Of a stretch of 64,000 bases of DNA, positions 47,001 through 57,588 are shown piece after piece; position 1 is the first letter of the stretch; each line of letters starts with the position of its first letter. The position numbers were made by a program, and so were the translations under genes. Below the pieces are notes generated by a model. That model ran no database searches and was not told where the DNA came from. It saw only the letters and a list, made by a program, of their open reading frames with translations. The stretch is taken from positions 77,450 to 141,449 of the forward strand of contig CAVOJV010000005.1 of the NCBI GenBank assembly GCA_963696325.1, read 5' to 3'. The stretch comes from CAVOJV01 sp963696325 (GTDB lineage: Bacteria > Pseudomonadota > Gammaproteobacteria > Competibacterales > Competibacteraceae).

Positions 47001-50000
47001 TCAGCGCGACCACCGACAATCCGAACGACCACGATTGGCTGCACATTCTCACGGAACGGGTCGATGTGTTTCTGCAACAGTCCGGCCTGCGTTATACGGA
47101 ACTGCTCGCCCTGCTGGGATGCTACGCGGTGAATCCGCTGGTCGGGGGCGTGCGTCCGATCACTTTGAAGTCACGCAAGGCCGCTGATGAGGATACCTGC
47201 GATCCGTCGCTGTTGCGCCTGGACGGATTCGAGGTGATAGAGGCTGAGCGGGCCGTGCGTTTTATTCGGCTCTGGCGCAAGCTGGGTTGGACGATGCGCG
47301 ATCTCGATCGCGCCCTGGTTGAGTCTGAACCCTGCCCAATTGGACGATGGCGTGCTGATACAGCTCTCACATATTGCCCGCTTGCACAAGAGGTTGAAGC
47401 TGCCGATTGACCGGCTGGCCGCTTGGTCGGCGGCGGCACTGGCGGGACCGCAACTGCATTTGTGGTGGAACGCGAGCTACGTGGATCATGAAGCGTCTGG
47501 CCAGCCCACGCTGCCTTCAATGTACGAGCGGCTCTTTCGTAACAAAGCCGTCATTAACCCCTTAGTTCCGGCATTTTGCGCGAATCCTGCCCAGCTCGAA
47601 GCGGCCGAGACTTTAAGTGGCCATAGCGCAACGATCACTGCCGCGCTCGGCATTGGCGCCGCCGATTTCGCGCTGCTACTGCATGACAAAGCCGTCATAC
47701 CGCCCAGTCAGGCCGATCCGACTAAGCCCGACGATACGCTGCACTTGGCGAACCTTGCCGAGCTCGATCGCCATGCCGGCTTAGCGAAAGCGTTGCGACT
47801 GCCGATCCGCGATTATCTCACCTTGCTCAAACTGCTGGGCGTTCAGCCCTTCGCGTCCACAGCCACAACCTTACGTCTTGTGGAACGAGTGGAGCGCCTG
47901 CGCGCCTCGGGTTTCACGGTTGCCGAGCTCGATTATCTCTTGCGGCATGAATTTACGTCGGCCGCCGGCATCGCCCTGACGGAGCAGCAAATCGGGCTTG
48001 TGCTGAGCGATATCCGTACGGGGCTGCAGGCGATTGCCTCCGAGACTACGTTCGTCGCTAAAAGCGGCGGCCCGGTCCCAGCAACCGAAGACAAAACAGG
48101 TGAGCTTACCCGGCAGAAGCTGGCCCAGTTGAACTGGGACGCGGCGCTGATCGACCAGGCGATCAACATGCTCAACGATACCGCCGTGTATGAAGCCGAT
48201 CTGGCCGCAGCGCCTGCGGGCCCACTACCAAACGACACCGGCACGTATGCGGTAAATCTGGCGGCGCTGCCGGCAGGCTACAAGATCCCCGCCATGCTGC
48301 AGGGCGTTGTGTATCACGACGCCACCGCCCAGCAATTGCGATCCACACGTGTGCTGACGCCCGCTGAGCGGTCCGCCCTTCTTAAGAATGAGCTGGTCGC
48401 GCTGGCTCCGACGTTAAAAGAATTGCTGCAACAGCCTGAGGAACTCCACGGTGCGATTGCTTACGACGCTAAGGCCCTTAAGCTGCGCTTCACCGGCGTG
48501 ATGACCAAGGTGCGTTTGGCCAGGTTGCTGAAAGCGTTTCCCAACGATAACAGTTACCGAACAGCCCTCAACGAGCTTTACGACAAGCCGCGCGATTTCA
48601 CCGAGCTCTATATGCGAGTCTTCGATGCGCCGGCGCGGGATTTCAGTGTCAAGCTGCCAGGAGCTATAGCTGGGATTAGCTTTCCCGACTCGCTGAAGAA
48701 TGTCTACTATGACGAAATTACTCATACGCTGCATGTCATCGGTATCTTGACGGAAGCGCAACGAACGACACTGCTGGACGTGTCAAAGCTGCCGGGCGGA
48801 TCGCCTTTCCAAAAAACCATCAACGATCTCCATACCCGTGGCGAGATCTCTCAAGGCGAGCAAAATCTACTTCTCGGTTTGGCAAACCACGCCGACTACC
48901 GCAATGCCGTCCAACAACTGTACATCAACGGCACGTTGTCTCGATTGCAGTTCAAGCAGGTGCGCGAGCTGGCCAATGACGCCGATTACCAGAAGGCGAT
49001 CAAGGAACTCTATGATGCGCCGCGTAACGTCCAGCCTCTCTCAAACGACGAATCAATCACCAGCAAAGATCAGGCTGCGCTTTTCGACAGCTTGCTCGCG
49101 CCCGAGCAGCGCTATGCTATGGTGTTGGAGCGACTGCTACCGCATCTGCGCCGCACCCTGAGCGAGCGCCTGGTCAAGCAAAAGCTAGCCGACGCCCTGG
49201 AGCTAGAGGCCGAGGCGACGGATAAGCTGTTGACCGTCTGGATCCGTTCGGCCGATACCCAATCACCGAAGCGGGCGATCAGCGACTTCCTCGACCCTGA
49301 TTTCGCCGAGAGCAGCGCGCAGGCGTTCCCAACCGCCGCCGAATTCCCTAAGCCGTTCAAATCTTATGTTCGTCTGCATAAGATCGCGCTGGTTGTCACG
49401 AAGTGCCAACTCACAGCCAAACAACTTACCTGGCTGTTCGACTACAACGGGCCGCAAGTGAATTGGCTAGACTTGCGCGAACTCCCTCTGACGCCATCCG
49501 AACAAGCCAAGGCAGCACTATTCTCCAGCTGGGAGAAGCTGATTGACCTTGTCAGGCTGCGGGATGCGCTGCCGGCAGGTGAGCGCTTGTTGGCAAAACT
49601 CTTTACCCATATCTGGTCGGCACAGAGTGAGGTGGATGATGTTCTTGAGGCTTTATGCGCCGAGACCAAGTGGGACCTCACCGATGCCAAGGCTCTGATC
49701 GGCCAGAATGGTTTCTCGTATGCATTCCCCGATGACTACAAGGACGGCCAGGCGCTGTTGCGTGTAGTCGAGGCTTTTGCGCTATTGAAACGGCTCGGCA
49801 TGTCCGCCGCGCAGAGCCATATCTTGGCGGGCATCCACCAGCACTCGCTGTTACTCGATGGCCAGCAGCCGCTGTTGGATGAGAAAAAAGCACGAACCAG
49901 AGCGGCGGCGCTTAGGACGGCCGCGCAAAGCGTGGTGCAAGCGGCGCGCGCCAAGTACGACGAACCGCAATGGCTGGCGATTGTCCGGCCGTTGCGCGAT

Positions 50001-53000
50001 GTGCTGCGCGAGCAGCAACGGGCCGCACTCGTCGCTTACCTGGTGGCGAATCCACCGTCTGTTGGGCAGCTTCCCATCACCAAGCCAGCATGGCGGGATG
50101 TCAACGATCTCTTCGCCTATTTCCTGATCGATGTGGAAATGAGCCCCTGCCAACTGACCTCGCGCATCAAGCAGGCGACCGGGGCCGTGCAGCTCTTCGT
50201 GCAACGCTGTCTGATGAACCTCGAACCCGAGGTGATGACCGGTGCAGCGTTCGATCCGCGCTGGCGCGAGTGGAGTTGGATGAAGAACTACCGCGTCTGG
50301 GAAGCCAACCGCAAGGTTTTTCTCTACCCCGAGAACTGGATCGAGCCGGAGTTGCGCGATGACAAGTCGCCTTTCTTCAAGGAGCTGGAAAGCGAACTCC
50401 TGCAAAGCAATTTAAGCCGGACTCCCGATGAAACAGACATTCAGACTGGCGCCACTGACCCGGTTGAGAACGCATTCCGGCACTATCTTGAAAAGCTGGA
50501 CCAGGTCGCGCGGCTGGAAATCGTCGGCATGTACCACCAGGAAGAACAGGATCATCGTGGCAAGGTGGTCGTTGATTTGCTGCACGTATTCGGCCGTACG
50601 CCCGATACCATTCCTCATATCTACTATTGCCGTCGGCGGGTCAATTCAGCCTACTGGACTGCTTGGGAGAAAGTCGACCTGGACATCGAGGGCGATTACT
50701 TGATCCCTGTGGTTTGGAATCGGCGGTTGTATCTGTTCTGGGCAATTTGCACAGAGAAGCAGGAGGAAATGGCGCTTGTCATGCCACGGGAAGGTGAAAA
50801 GGTGGAGCAGGGGAATAAGTATTGGCAGTTTCAGCTTGCGATGAGCGAATACGAAGGCGGCAAATGGACGGCGAAGCAGGTAACTTCTCAATCGATGTCG
50901 ATAACGCATGGGTTCTTTCAAGTACCTCCACAAGACAAAAGAGCGTTCTCCTTTCATGCGGCACCTGTTAAGGAACAGCTGATTATCTCCTGTTACATTG
51001 CACCGGGAATATGGAGCCAGGATGCGCATCAGGCGTGCTTTTTCGGTTCGTTCCGTCTGACTGGTTGTGCGGGCAAGATGTATATTGAAACGGGTTTTTT
51101 GACAAATATCTTTGATGTATCAGATTGCCCCACCGATTGTCATCTCGAAAACATGATGATTGTTCAGCGTACCTCTGGTGCCAAACAGCCTAAGGTTTTA
51201 TCGGTATTTCAGGATGCCTCTAAACGTGAAATCCAGCTCCTCAATAAAACGCCCTCATTATTCATTTTGCGTCCTCCCCAGCAATATCAGCAATTTACAG
51301 CAGAATATCCCTTCTTCTACCAAGACGACAACCGTACCTTTTTCGTCTGCCGCGAAACGGATCGGATCAGTCTGTCCCTACAGCTGGTAGGCCCAGTTTG
51401 GTCGGAGAAACTGCTGAAGCCCTACATTGAGGATGCCATGCCGGAAGGAATGCTTGGACCTCTACCGCCCATTGCCCTGCAAGAACACGCCCTCAGCCGC
51501 ACGGACGATCCCCTGGCTTTCAAACTCTCCTTCCCGGTTGCCAGTAAAGTGCCGGCACCTGTGACGCCACAGGGATTCAGAACCACGATAACACACGATA
51601 TCGCCACCGATCTGGTCCCAGCACTCTGGTCGGGAGGGACCAATATATCAGCGCGACAGCATGCGTTATCGGCGACCTCGCTGCCGAGCTTTTCCGACGC
51701 AGTAGGCATGCTCGACACGGTGCTCAATCCCGTCGAGAGTACCGAATGGCTCATGGGGTGGTTCTACAAGCCAGGCTATCGCTTCCGCGCGTTTTATCAT
51801 CCCTACGTTTGCAATCTCGTACGGCATCTGAACCGCGACGGAATAGCGGGCCTTATGCAGAGGCAGCTTCAGCTTTTGTCGCATCGTTTCTTCGACAGTT
51901 ACAAACCGACGGAGCTCGTGCTCACGGGAGAACCCGCCAAAGATGATCCGGCCCCAAAATATCCGCGAGATGAGGTGGATTTCTCCTTCAGTGGTGCCTA
52001 CTCGCCTTACAATTGGGAGCTATTTTTTCATGCGCCGCTGCTCATCGCCGACCGGCTGAGCAAAGACCAACAATTCGCTGCGGCACAAAAATGGTTCCAC
52101 TACATCTTCGACCCCACCGACCGCTCCGCCCACAAGGCGCCCCAGCGCTTCTGGCAGACCCGCCCCTTCTTTGAGACGAGCGTCCGACGACTATTGGAGT
52201 CAGAGCGTTCGCAACATGCTGCTGTTCCTGGCGAAAGGTGGCGACGCCCAGGAGCTACAGAAGCTAAGCGCTAGCGAACGCACCAAGCTGGAGGAACTGG
52301 AGTCTGAAGGTGAGGCAGTGGCGCGAAATGCCGTTTCGTCCCCACGCTGATCGCCCGTCTGCGCACCACGGCCTACCAGAAGACGGTGGTCATGAAGTAT
52401 CTCGACAACCTGATCGCCTGGGGCGACCAGCTCTTCCGTCGCGATACGATCGAGTCGATTAACGAAGCGACCCAGCTTTACATCCTCGCTGCGGAGATTC
52501 TGGGGCCGCGCCCCGAACGTATTCCCCCGCGTGCCGAACCCGAGGTCCAGACATTTCAAACGATCGCGCCGAAGCTTGATGAATTCTCCAATGCCTTGGT
52601 TGCGATCGAAGAGTTCGTCCCGCCATCAGCACCAGGAACAATGCCCGTGGGATCTCAGCCGCACATCACGCTACCGGCCATGCTCTACTTTTGCGTGCCG
52701 AAGAACGACAAGCTGTTGGCCTACTGGGATACGGTCGCTGATCGGCTGTTCAAGGTGCGGCATTGCATGAACATCGAGGGCGTGGTGCGTCAGTTGCCCC
52801 TGTTCGAACCGCCGATCGAGCCAGGCCTGCTGGTCAAGGCCGTAGCCGCCGGGATCGACATCAGCAGCGTGTTGAACGATATCAGTGCGGCGTTGCCGCG
52901 CTACCGCTTTAACGTAATGGCGCAAAAGGCTTCCGAGCTTTGTGCGGAGGTCAAGGCCTTGGGTGCTTCGCTGCTCGCTGCGTTGGAGAAGCGCGACGCC

Positions 53001-54851
53001 GAGGCATTAGCCCGCTTGCGATCGACTCACGAAATAGCAGTGCTGAAAGCTGACAAAACTGATCAAGGACCAGCAAATCAAGGAAGCTGGAGAGGCCCTG
53101 GAAGGGCTCAGAAAAAGCCGAGATCGTCGTAGAGGCGACACCAAAGTTATTTCGAAAAGCGATTCGAGAAGGTATCAGCCCGGGCGAACAGGAGCATGTG
53201 GACTAATTGAGTGCAGCCGTGGGCGTTCAGATGCGCAGCGGGATGCGACAGTACCTGGCAGGCTGTTCTATGCATGCCTGTGGTGAAAACCGGCCCTCCT
53301 ACAACTATTGGCGTGCACTTTGGTGGCCAAAACTTGGCTCGGCGCTGCAGGCTATTGGCTCTGGCTTAGGTGTCACCGTTGCGATGCTAGGCACGCAAGG
53401 GACCATGAGTGCCACGAATGCAGGCCCGATAGACGCGAGGAGGAATGGAAACATCAAGCGGACTTGGCTTCCAAGGAGCTCGTCCAGATCGACAAACAGA
53501 TCGCGGCCGCCGAAATCCGCAAAGCGATTGCCGAGCAGGAGATCAAGAACCACGACAAGCAAATCGAGAACGCCAAAAAAGTCGACGAATGTCATGCGTG
53601 ACAAGTACACCAACCAGGAACTGTACAACTGGATGGTCGGCCAGATTCCGGCGTCTACTTCCAGAGCTATCAGCTGGCCTATGACGTGGCCAAGCGCGCC
53701 GAGCGCGCTTATCGCCACGAACTGGGGCTCGGACGACTCGAGCTTCATCCAGTTCGGCTATTGGGACAGCCTGAAGAAGGGTCTGCTGGCTGGCGAGCGG
53801 CTCCACCACGATCTCAAGCGCATGGAGGTCGCCTACCTGGAGCAGAACAGGCGCGAGTATGAGATCACCAAGCATGTCTCGCTGCTCAGCTCGACCCGCT
53901 CGCCTTGATTCGGCTCAGGCAAACCGGCAAATGCGAGATCGACGTTGCCCGAGGCGCTGTTCGATCTGGACTGTCCCGGGCCACTATATGCGGCGGCATC
54001 AAATCGGTCAGCGTGACGATTCCCTGCGTCACCGGGCCCTATACCGGGGTCCATTGCACGTTGACGTTGTTGAAGAGCTCGATTCGCCGCAGTAGCACGC
54101 TATTCGAGCGACAAGTATGCGCGCGACGCGGAAAATGAGGACCCACGCTTTACCGACAGCTTCGGCGCCATCCAATCCATCGTCACCAGCAGCGGCCAGA
54201 ACGACAGCGGTCTGTTCGAGATCAACTTGCGCGACGAGCGCTACTTACCTTTCGAGGGTGCGGGCGCCATCAGCGATTGGCGCATCGAGCTGCCGGCCAA
54301 CCCCGAGCGACCCATTAGTTCGACTACGACACCATCGCGACGTCATCCTGCACATCCGCTACACGGCCCGCGAAGGGGGAGAATTGCTCCGCAATGGAGC
54401 CATAGCCCGAGTCAAGGAACTCATCGCCCAAGCGGAAGCGGTTGGTTCAGTGCGGCTGTTCTCAGTGCGGCACGAGTTTCCGAGCGAGTGGGCGAAATTC
54501 AAGAGCATGAAGCTGGAGGGGACAACCACAGCGGCTGATTTGACGCTCAACCTTCGGGAAGAACACTATCCGTTCTGGAGCAAGGGACTTCTGGAAACCG
54601 TGGAGCGAGTGGACTTGTTTGCGAAACCTTCCAAGGACACCGAAGCCACCGTCACGGTCTCCAATAAACTCACTGACATTCCCGTTGGGACGAGGAAAGA
54701 AGACGGTATGGTCACAGACCCCTCGCTGGGTAGCCTTCGCGTGGGCAAGCTAGCCAAAATTCCGCGCCCAAAGCCGATTGGCAAGTTTACCCTTTATTTC
54801 AGCGACAATACGATGGAAGATCTCTGGTTGGCATTGGCTTGGCGCAAGTGA
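44081..54851 (+). pseudogene. TcA-type toxin subunit (pore/injection component), frameshifted, 3' end heavily broken
   Basis: TcA forms the pentameric channel that docks the TcB-TcC cocoon. The gene spans about 3,590 codons, longer than the usual 2,500. It opens with a peptidoglycan-binding-like domain (residues about 8-100) and a carboxypeptidase-regulatory-like domain (VVRGRVLSADGQPLPGL). The TcA/VRP1 hallmark DLCECEHCRSVYSPAAYLVD lies near residue 638. One extra base near 47320 breaks the frame (RALV then SLNPAQLDDG). A second long piece (to about 52185) carries the shell and neuraminidase-like region. From there to 54340 at least a dozen small indels and one TAA chop up the channel and TcB-binding region, although the encoded segments (VVMKYLDNLIAWGDQLFRRD, QIDKQIAAAEIRKAIAE, DSSFIQFGYWDSLKKGLLAG, RDERYLPFEGAGAIS) remain near-consensus. 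The last frame ends at 54851. AGGA precedes the ATG at 44081. Confidence 0.85.
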
Positions 54852-55105
54852 CATCCAGAGCGATGTCGTAGGTAGCAATCAAACGCTATTGAAGAGCCGA
54901 AGACTGTTCTATTTTTCGGGTCTGTCCGGGAAGCGCTCCGGCCGGTAATGCTGGAGCAGTTTCGCTTGGACGTACACCAGCAGCGTCGAGCTGGTTGGCC
55001 GTTCCCTGGGGTCACTGGCCAGGGCATGCCGCAATACCGCCCACGTTGCCGAAGTAAGGCGTGAAGTTCCGGCAGCCCTGCGTGACGCGGTAGGGTTTTT
55101 CTTGA
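54852..55105. other. Gap between TcA and the IS element
   Basis: A minus-strand frame from the IS border to a TAG at 54909-54911 reads AVLRHALASDPRERPTSS and LLQHYRPERFPDRPEK at its end, with protein-like composition. It may be the C-terminal scrap of a gene cut by the IS. It is not the missing 3' part of purU. No family is recognised. Confidence 0.35.
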
Positions 55106-55121
55106 GCCGACATTCCGCACA
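55106..55121 (+). repeat. Left terminal inverted repeat of the IS
   Basis: GCCGACATTCCGCACA, matching the right end in inverted orientation over all 16 bases. Confidence 0.8.
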
Positions 55122-55271
55122 CTAGAGCTGTAGTTTAGTAATTTTAATTATTTTTTAAATTCAATTAGTTAAAAATAACGCTTTCGCTGACCCTTGGCAA
55201 CAGCTCTAGATAGTGTGGTTGACTACGAGTGGGATACGACGCTGCAGGTCTTTTTCACCGTGAGGTTGATG

Positions 55272-56926
55272 ATGGCGGCTCATTTTGAAACCGGAACCAG
55301 GGCTTCCCCGCAGCACTATAGCACTCGGATGCTCAATCACTTAGGACTGGTGTCGGCGATGGTGGACGAACTGGGTATCGTCGAGTGGGTTGATCGGATT
55401 TTACCCAAAGACCAAGAAAAACAGATAGTTTCTTACGGTCAGGCGGTCAAGGCCATGATTTTAAAGGGGTTGGGATTTAACCAGCGGACCCGGTATCTGA
55501 CGCCGCATTTTTTTCAGGATAAGCCGGTAGGCCGGCGGCTGGGGGAGGGCATTGAAGCCCGACAGCTGAATGATGATCGGCGGGGACGCACCCTGGATGC
55601 GATGTTCCGGCAGGGTCCGACGGCGCTGTATTCACAGCGAGCGGCGCAAACGGTTTCTCGCCGCGGTCTCCTGTGCCGGTTTGGGCATGTGGACGCGACC
55701 AGTTTTCATGTGGATGGCGAGTATAACCGCGCGGTGGCGCCGGCGGAGGGCGTCGGGGTTATTCATATCACCCCGGGGTATAGTCGGGATCACCGGCCGG
55801 ACCTCAATCGGGTGGTGTTGCAACTGAGGGTGGAACGCCAAGCGGGCATTCCGCTGTTGATGGAAGCGCTCAGTGGCAATAACCGCGACCAGCGCAGGTT
55901 TCGGGAGACGGTCAAAGCGCATCGGGACCAACTGAACCGCGCGTTTGGTTTAGCGTATCTAATGGCAGATAGTGCCTTACGGCGGACACGGTGGGCGAGA
56001 TGAACGGTTTTTATTGGATCAGCCGGGTTCCGGAGACGCTGGAGCTGGCGCGGTTCCTGATTCAAGCGACCGCGCCGGACCTGCTGACGAACCGGGGGCA
56101 ACCGAGTTTCATCAGGGTCGGAACGCGTTATGCGGACCTCGAGCAGCGCTGGGTCATCGTCTACTCGCCGGCGGCGTATCAGCGGGCGACCAAAACCGTG
56201 AACCGGGCGTCGCTGAAACAGCCCTCAGCGGAATTAACGGCCTGCGAGCACGGCTGCCGACCGCGCTTTTCTTGTGAAACCGATGCACATAAGGCGTTGT
56301 CAGACTTCGAAAAAAAGCTCAAACATCCGCAAGTTTTCGAAGCCCGCCTACTGGCTGAACCCGGCTATCGGGGGCGCGGACGCCCGGCGAAAAACCGGTT
56401 ACCGGATGATCAGAGCTACCGGATTGAAGGGGGGCTCGCCTCGCGCGTGGAACCTCATCAACAGCGCCTGCAACGGAAAAGTTGCTTTATTCTGGCCACC
56501 CATCAGCGGGCCATGGAGGCCTTATCCAATGAGGACTTGATCAAAGCCTATAAAGACCAGCAAAAAGTTGAACGGGGCTTTCGGTTTCTGAAAGACCCCC
56601 TGTTTATGGCCTCGACGTTATTCCTGAAATCACCGGAACGGATTATGGCCCTGATGATGGTCATCACGCTGTGCCTGCTGGTCTATGCGGCTTTGGAGTA
56701 TCGCCTTCGACAGGCATTGCACCAAGCGCAACAGACCTTTCCCAATCAATTAGGTCAACCGATCGCAAACCCCACGGCCCGGTGGGCGTTTCAATTTTTC
56801 GCTGGCAGCCACGTCCTGGGGATCGGACAGATGCAGACCCTGATCCTCAATATGAATCACTACCACTGGCTTCTGCTAAGACTACTGGGGGAGCCGTATG
56901 AAAAAGTTTATTCGGGGGATGGCTAA
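55272..56926 (+). pseudogene. IS1634-family DDE transposase, one-base frameshift
   Basis: The N-terminal part has the DUF4277-type domain (LNHLGLVSAMVDELGIVEWV, KAMILKGLGFNQRTRYL) and the first catalytic Asp (GHVDATSFHVDGEY). The second Asp region LMADSAL is followed at 55978-55984 by a frame change; the second part begins ADTVGEMNGFYWISRVP and carries the Glu region (KAYKDQQKVERGFRFLKDP). Adding one base restores 551 residues, normal for the family. Without it the protein stops just past the second Asp, so the copy as written is inactive. Confidence 0.85.
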
Positions 56927-56930
56927 GTGC

Positions 56931-56946
56931 TGTGCGGAATGTCGGC
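56931..56946 (-). repeat. Right terminal inverted repeat of the IS
   Basis: TGTGCGGAATGTCGGC, the exact reverse complement of 55106-55121; it directly abuts the purU remnant. Confidence 0.8.
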
Positions 56947-57549
56947 CGGCAGAAAGGAGTGGTGGATATTAATGGCTCGACCCTCCAATTTAGTGCACAA
57001 GTCGTCGGACGGAATTTGCATATAGCGCGCCAGCACTACCAGATCGGTGCTGGTGTCCTGAATGATCTGCCACAGACGGGCCTCTTGCTCCCCCTGGGTA
57101 GCCGACGCGACTGGCAGGTGGATAAAGGGGATTCAGTACCCTTGCGCCAGCGGCTCCAGGTCCGGATGGTTCGATATTACCGTGGTGATGCCCATCCGGA
57201 GTTCTCCGGTGCGATGCCGGTAGAGCAGGTCCTGGAGGCAGTGATCGAACTTCGACACCATGATGAATACGCGAGGAAAGACCGTGGCATCACGCATTTC
57301 CCCCACCATGTCAAACCGGGCCGCGATGGCCGCGAACTCGTGGCGTAGCCGCGCCAGAGGCAGGGCGCCTTCGGATTCGCCGTGAAATACGGTACGGGCA
57401 AATAAACGGCCGGTGAAATCATCCTCAAATTGGGCGAATTCCTTGATATAGCAGCTCCGCTCGTCCAGGAAGCTGGAAATAGCAGCCACCTAACCACGAC
57501 TTTTGATGGCAGAAACATTTAAAATGTAATGGTTTTTTTCTTCGCTCAT
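56947..57549 (-). pseudogene. purU: Formyltetrahydrofolate deformylase PurU, 5' two-thirds, with two in-frame stops, cut by the IS
   Basis: PurU hydrolyses 10-formyl-THF to THF and formate, feeding purine synthesis and balancing one-carbon folates. Reading from the ATG at 57549 (MSEEKNHYILNVSA), codon 20 is TAG (57492-57490). The ACT-domain part then continues in frame (VAAISSFLDERSCYIKEFAQ) and the catalytic part begins (RVFIMVSKFDHCLQDLLYRH, ISNHPDLEPLA). A TGA stands at the Gly of the usual YGIPF (QGY-stop-IPFIHLPV), and the frame goes on to LARYMQIPSDDLC and NIHHSFLP, where the IS begins. The formyltransferase C-terminus with its catalytic Asp is absent. Two stops plus truncation make this a true pseudogene. 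Confidence 0.85.
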
Positions 57550-57588
57550 GGTGGCCACGGTGCCTCGGGTAGGGGAAGGCGATAACCA

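Larger units (their letters stand above)
55106..56946 (+). mobile_element. IS1634-family insertion sequence
   Basis: The element is bounded by 16-base perfect inverted repeats (GCCGACATTCCGCACA at 55106-55121 and its complement at 56931-56946), 1,841 bases in all, a fitting size for the family, and filled by one transposase gene. Left of the transposase the end is AT-rich. I find no direct target duplication beside the repeats. The right end cuts purU; the rest of purU is not on the left side, so a deletion or rearrangement accompanied or followed the insertion. The exact ends may lie a few bases inside the stated repeats. Confidence 0.8.

Noticed and set aside
53207..53908. 233-codon frame taken as an independent gene after TcA
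   Set aside because: Its second half is the TcA channel region (MRDKYTNQELYNWMVGQI) in one of several shifted frames. Its first half is out-of-frame TcA DNA.
57490..57492. Recoding of the TAG (pyrrolysine) and of the later TGA (selenocysteine) in purU
   Set aside because: PurU has no Pyl or Sec at these places, no SECIS-like context was seen, and the gene is truncated anyway.
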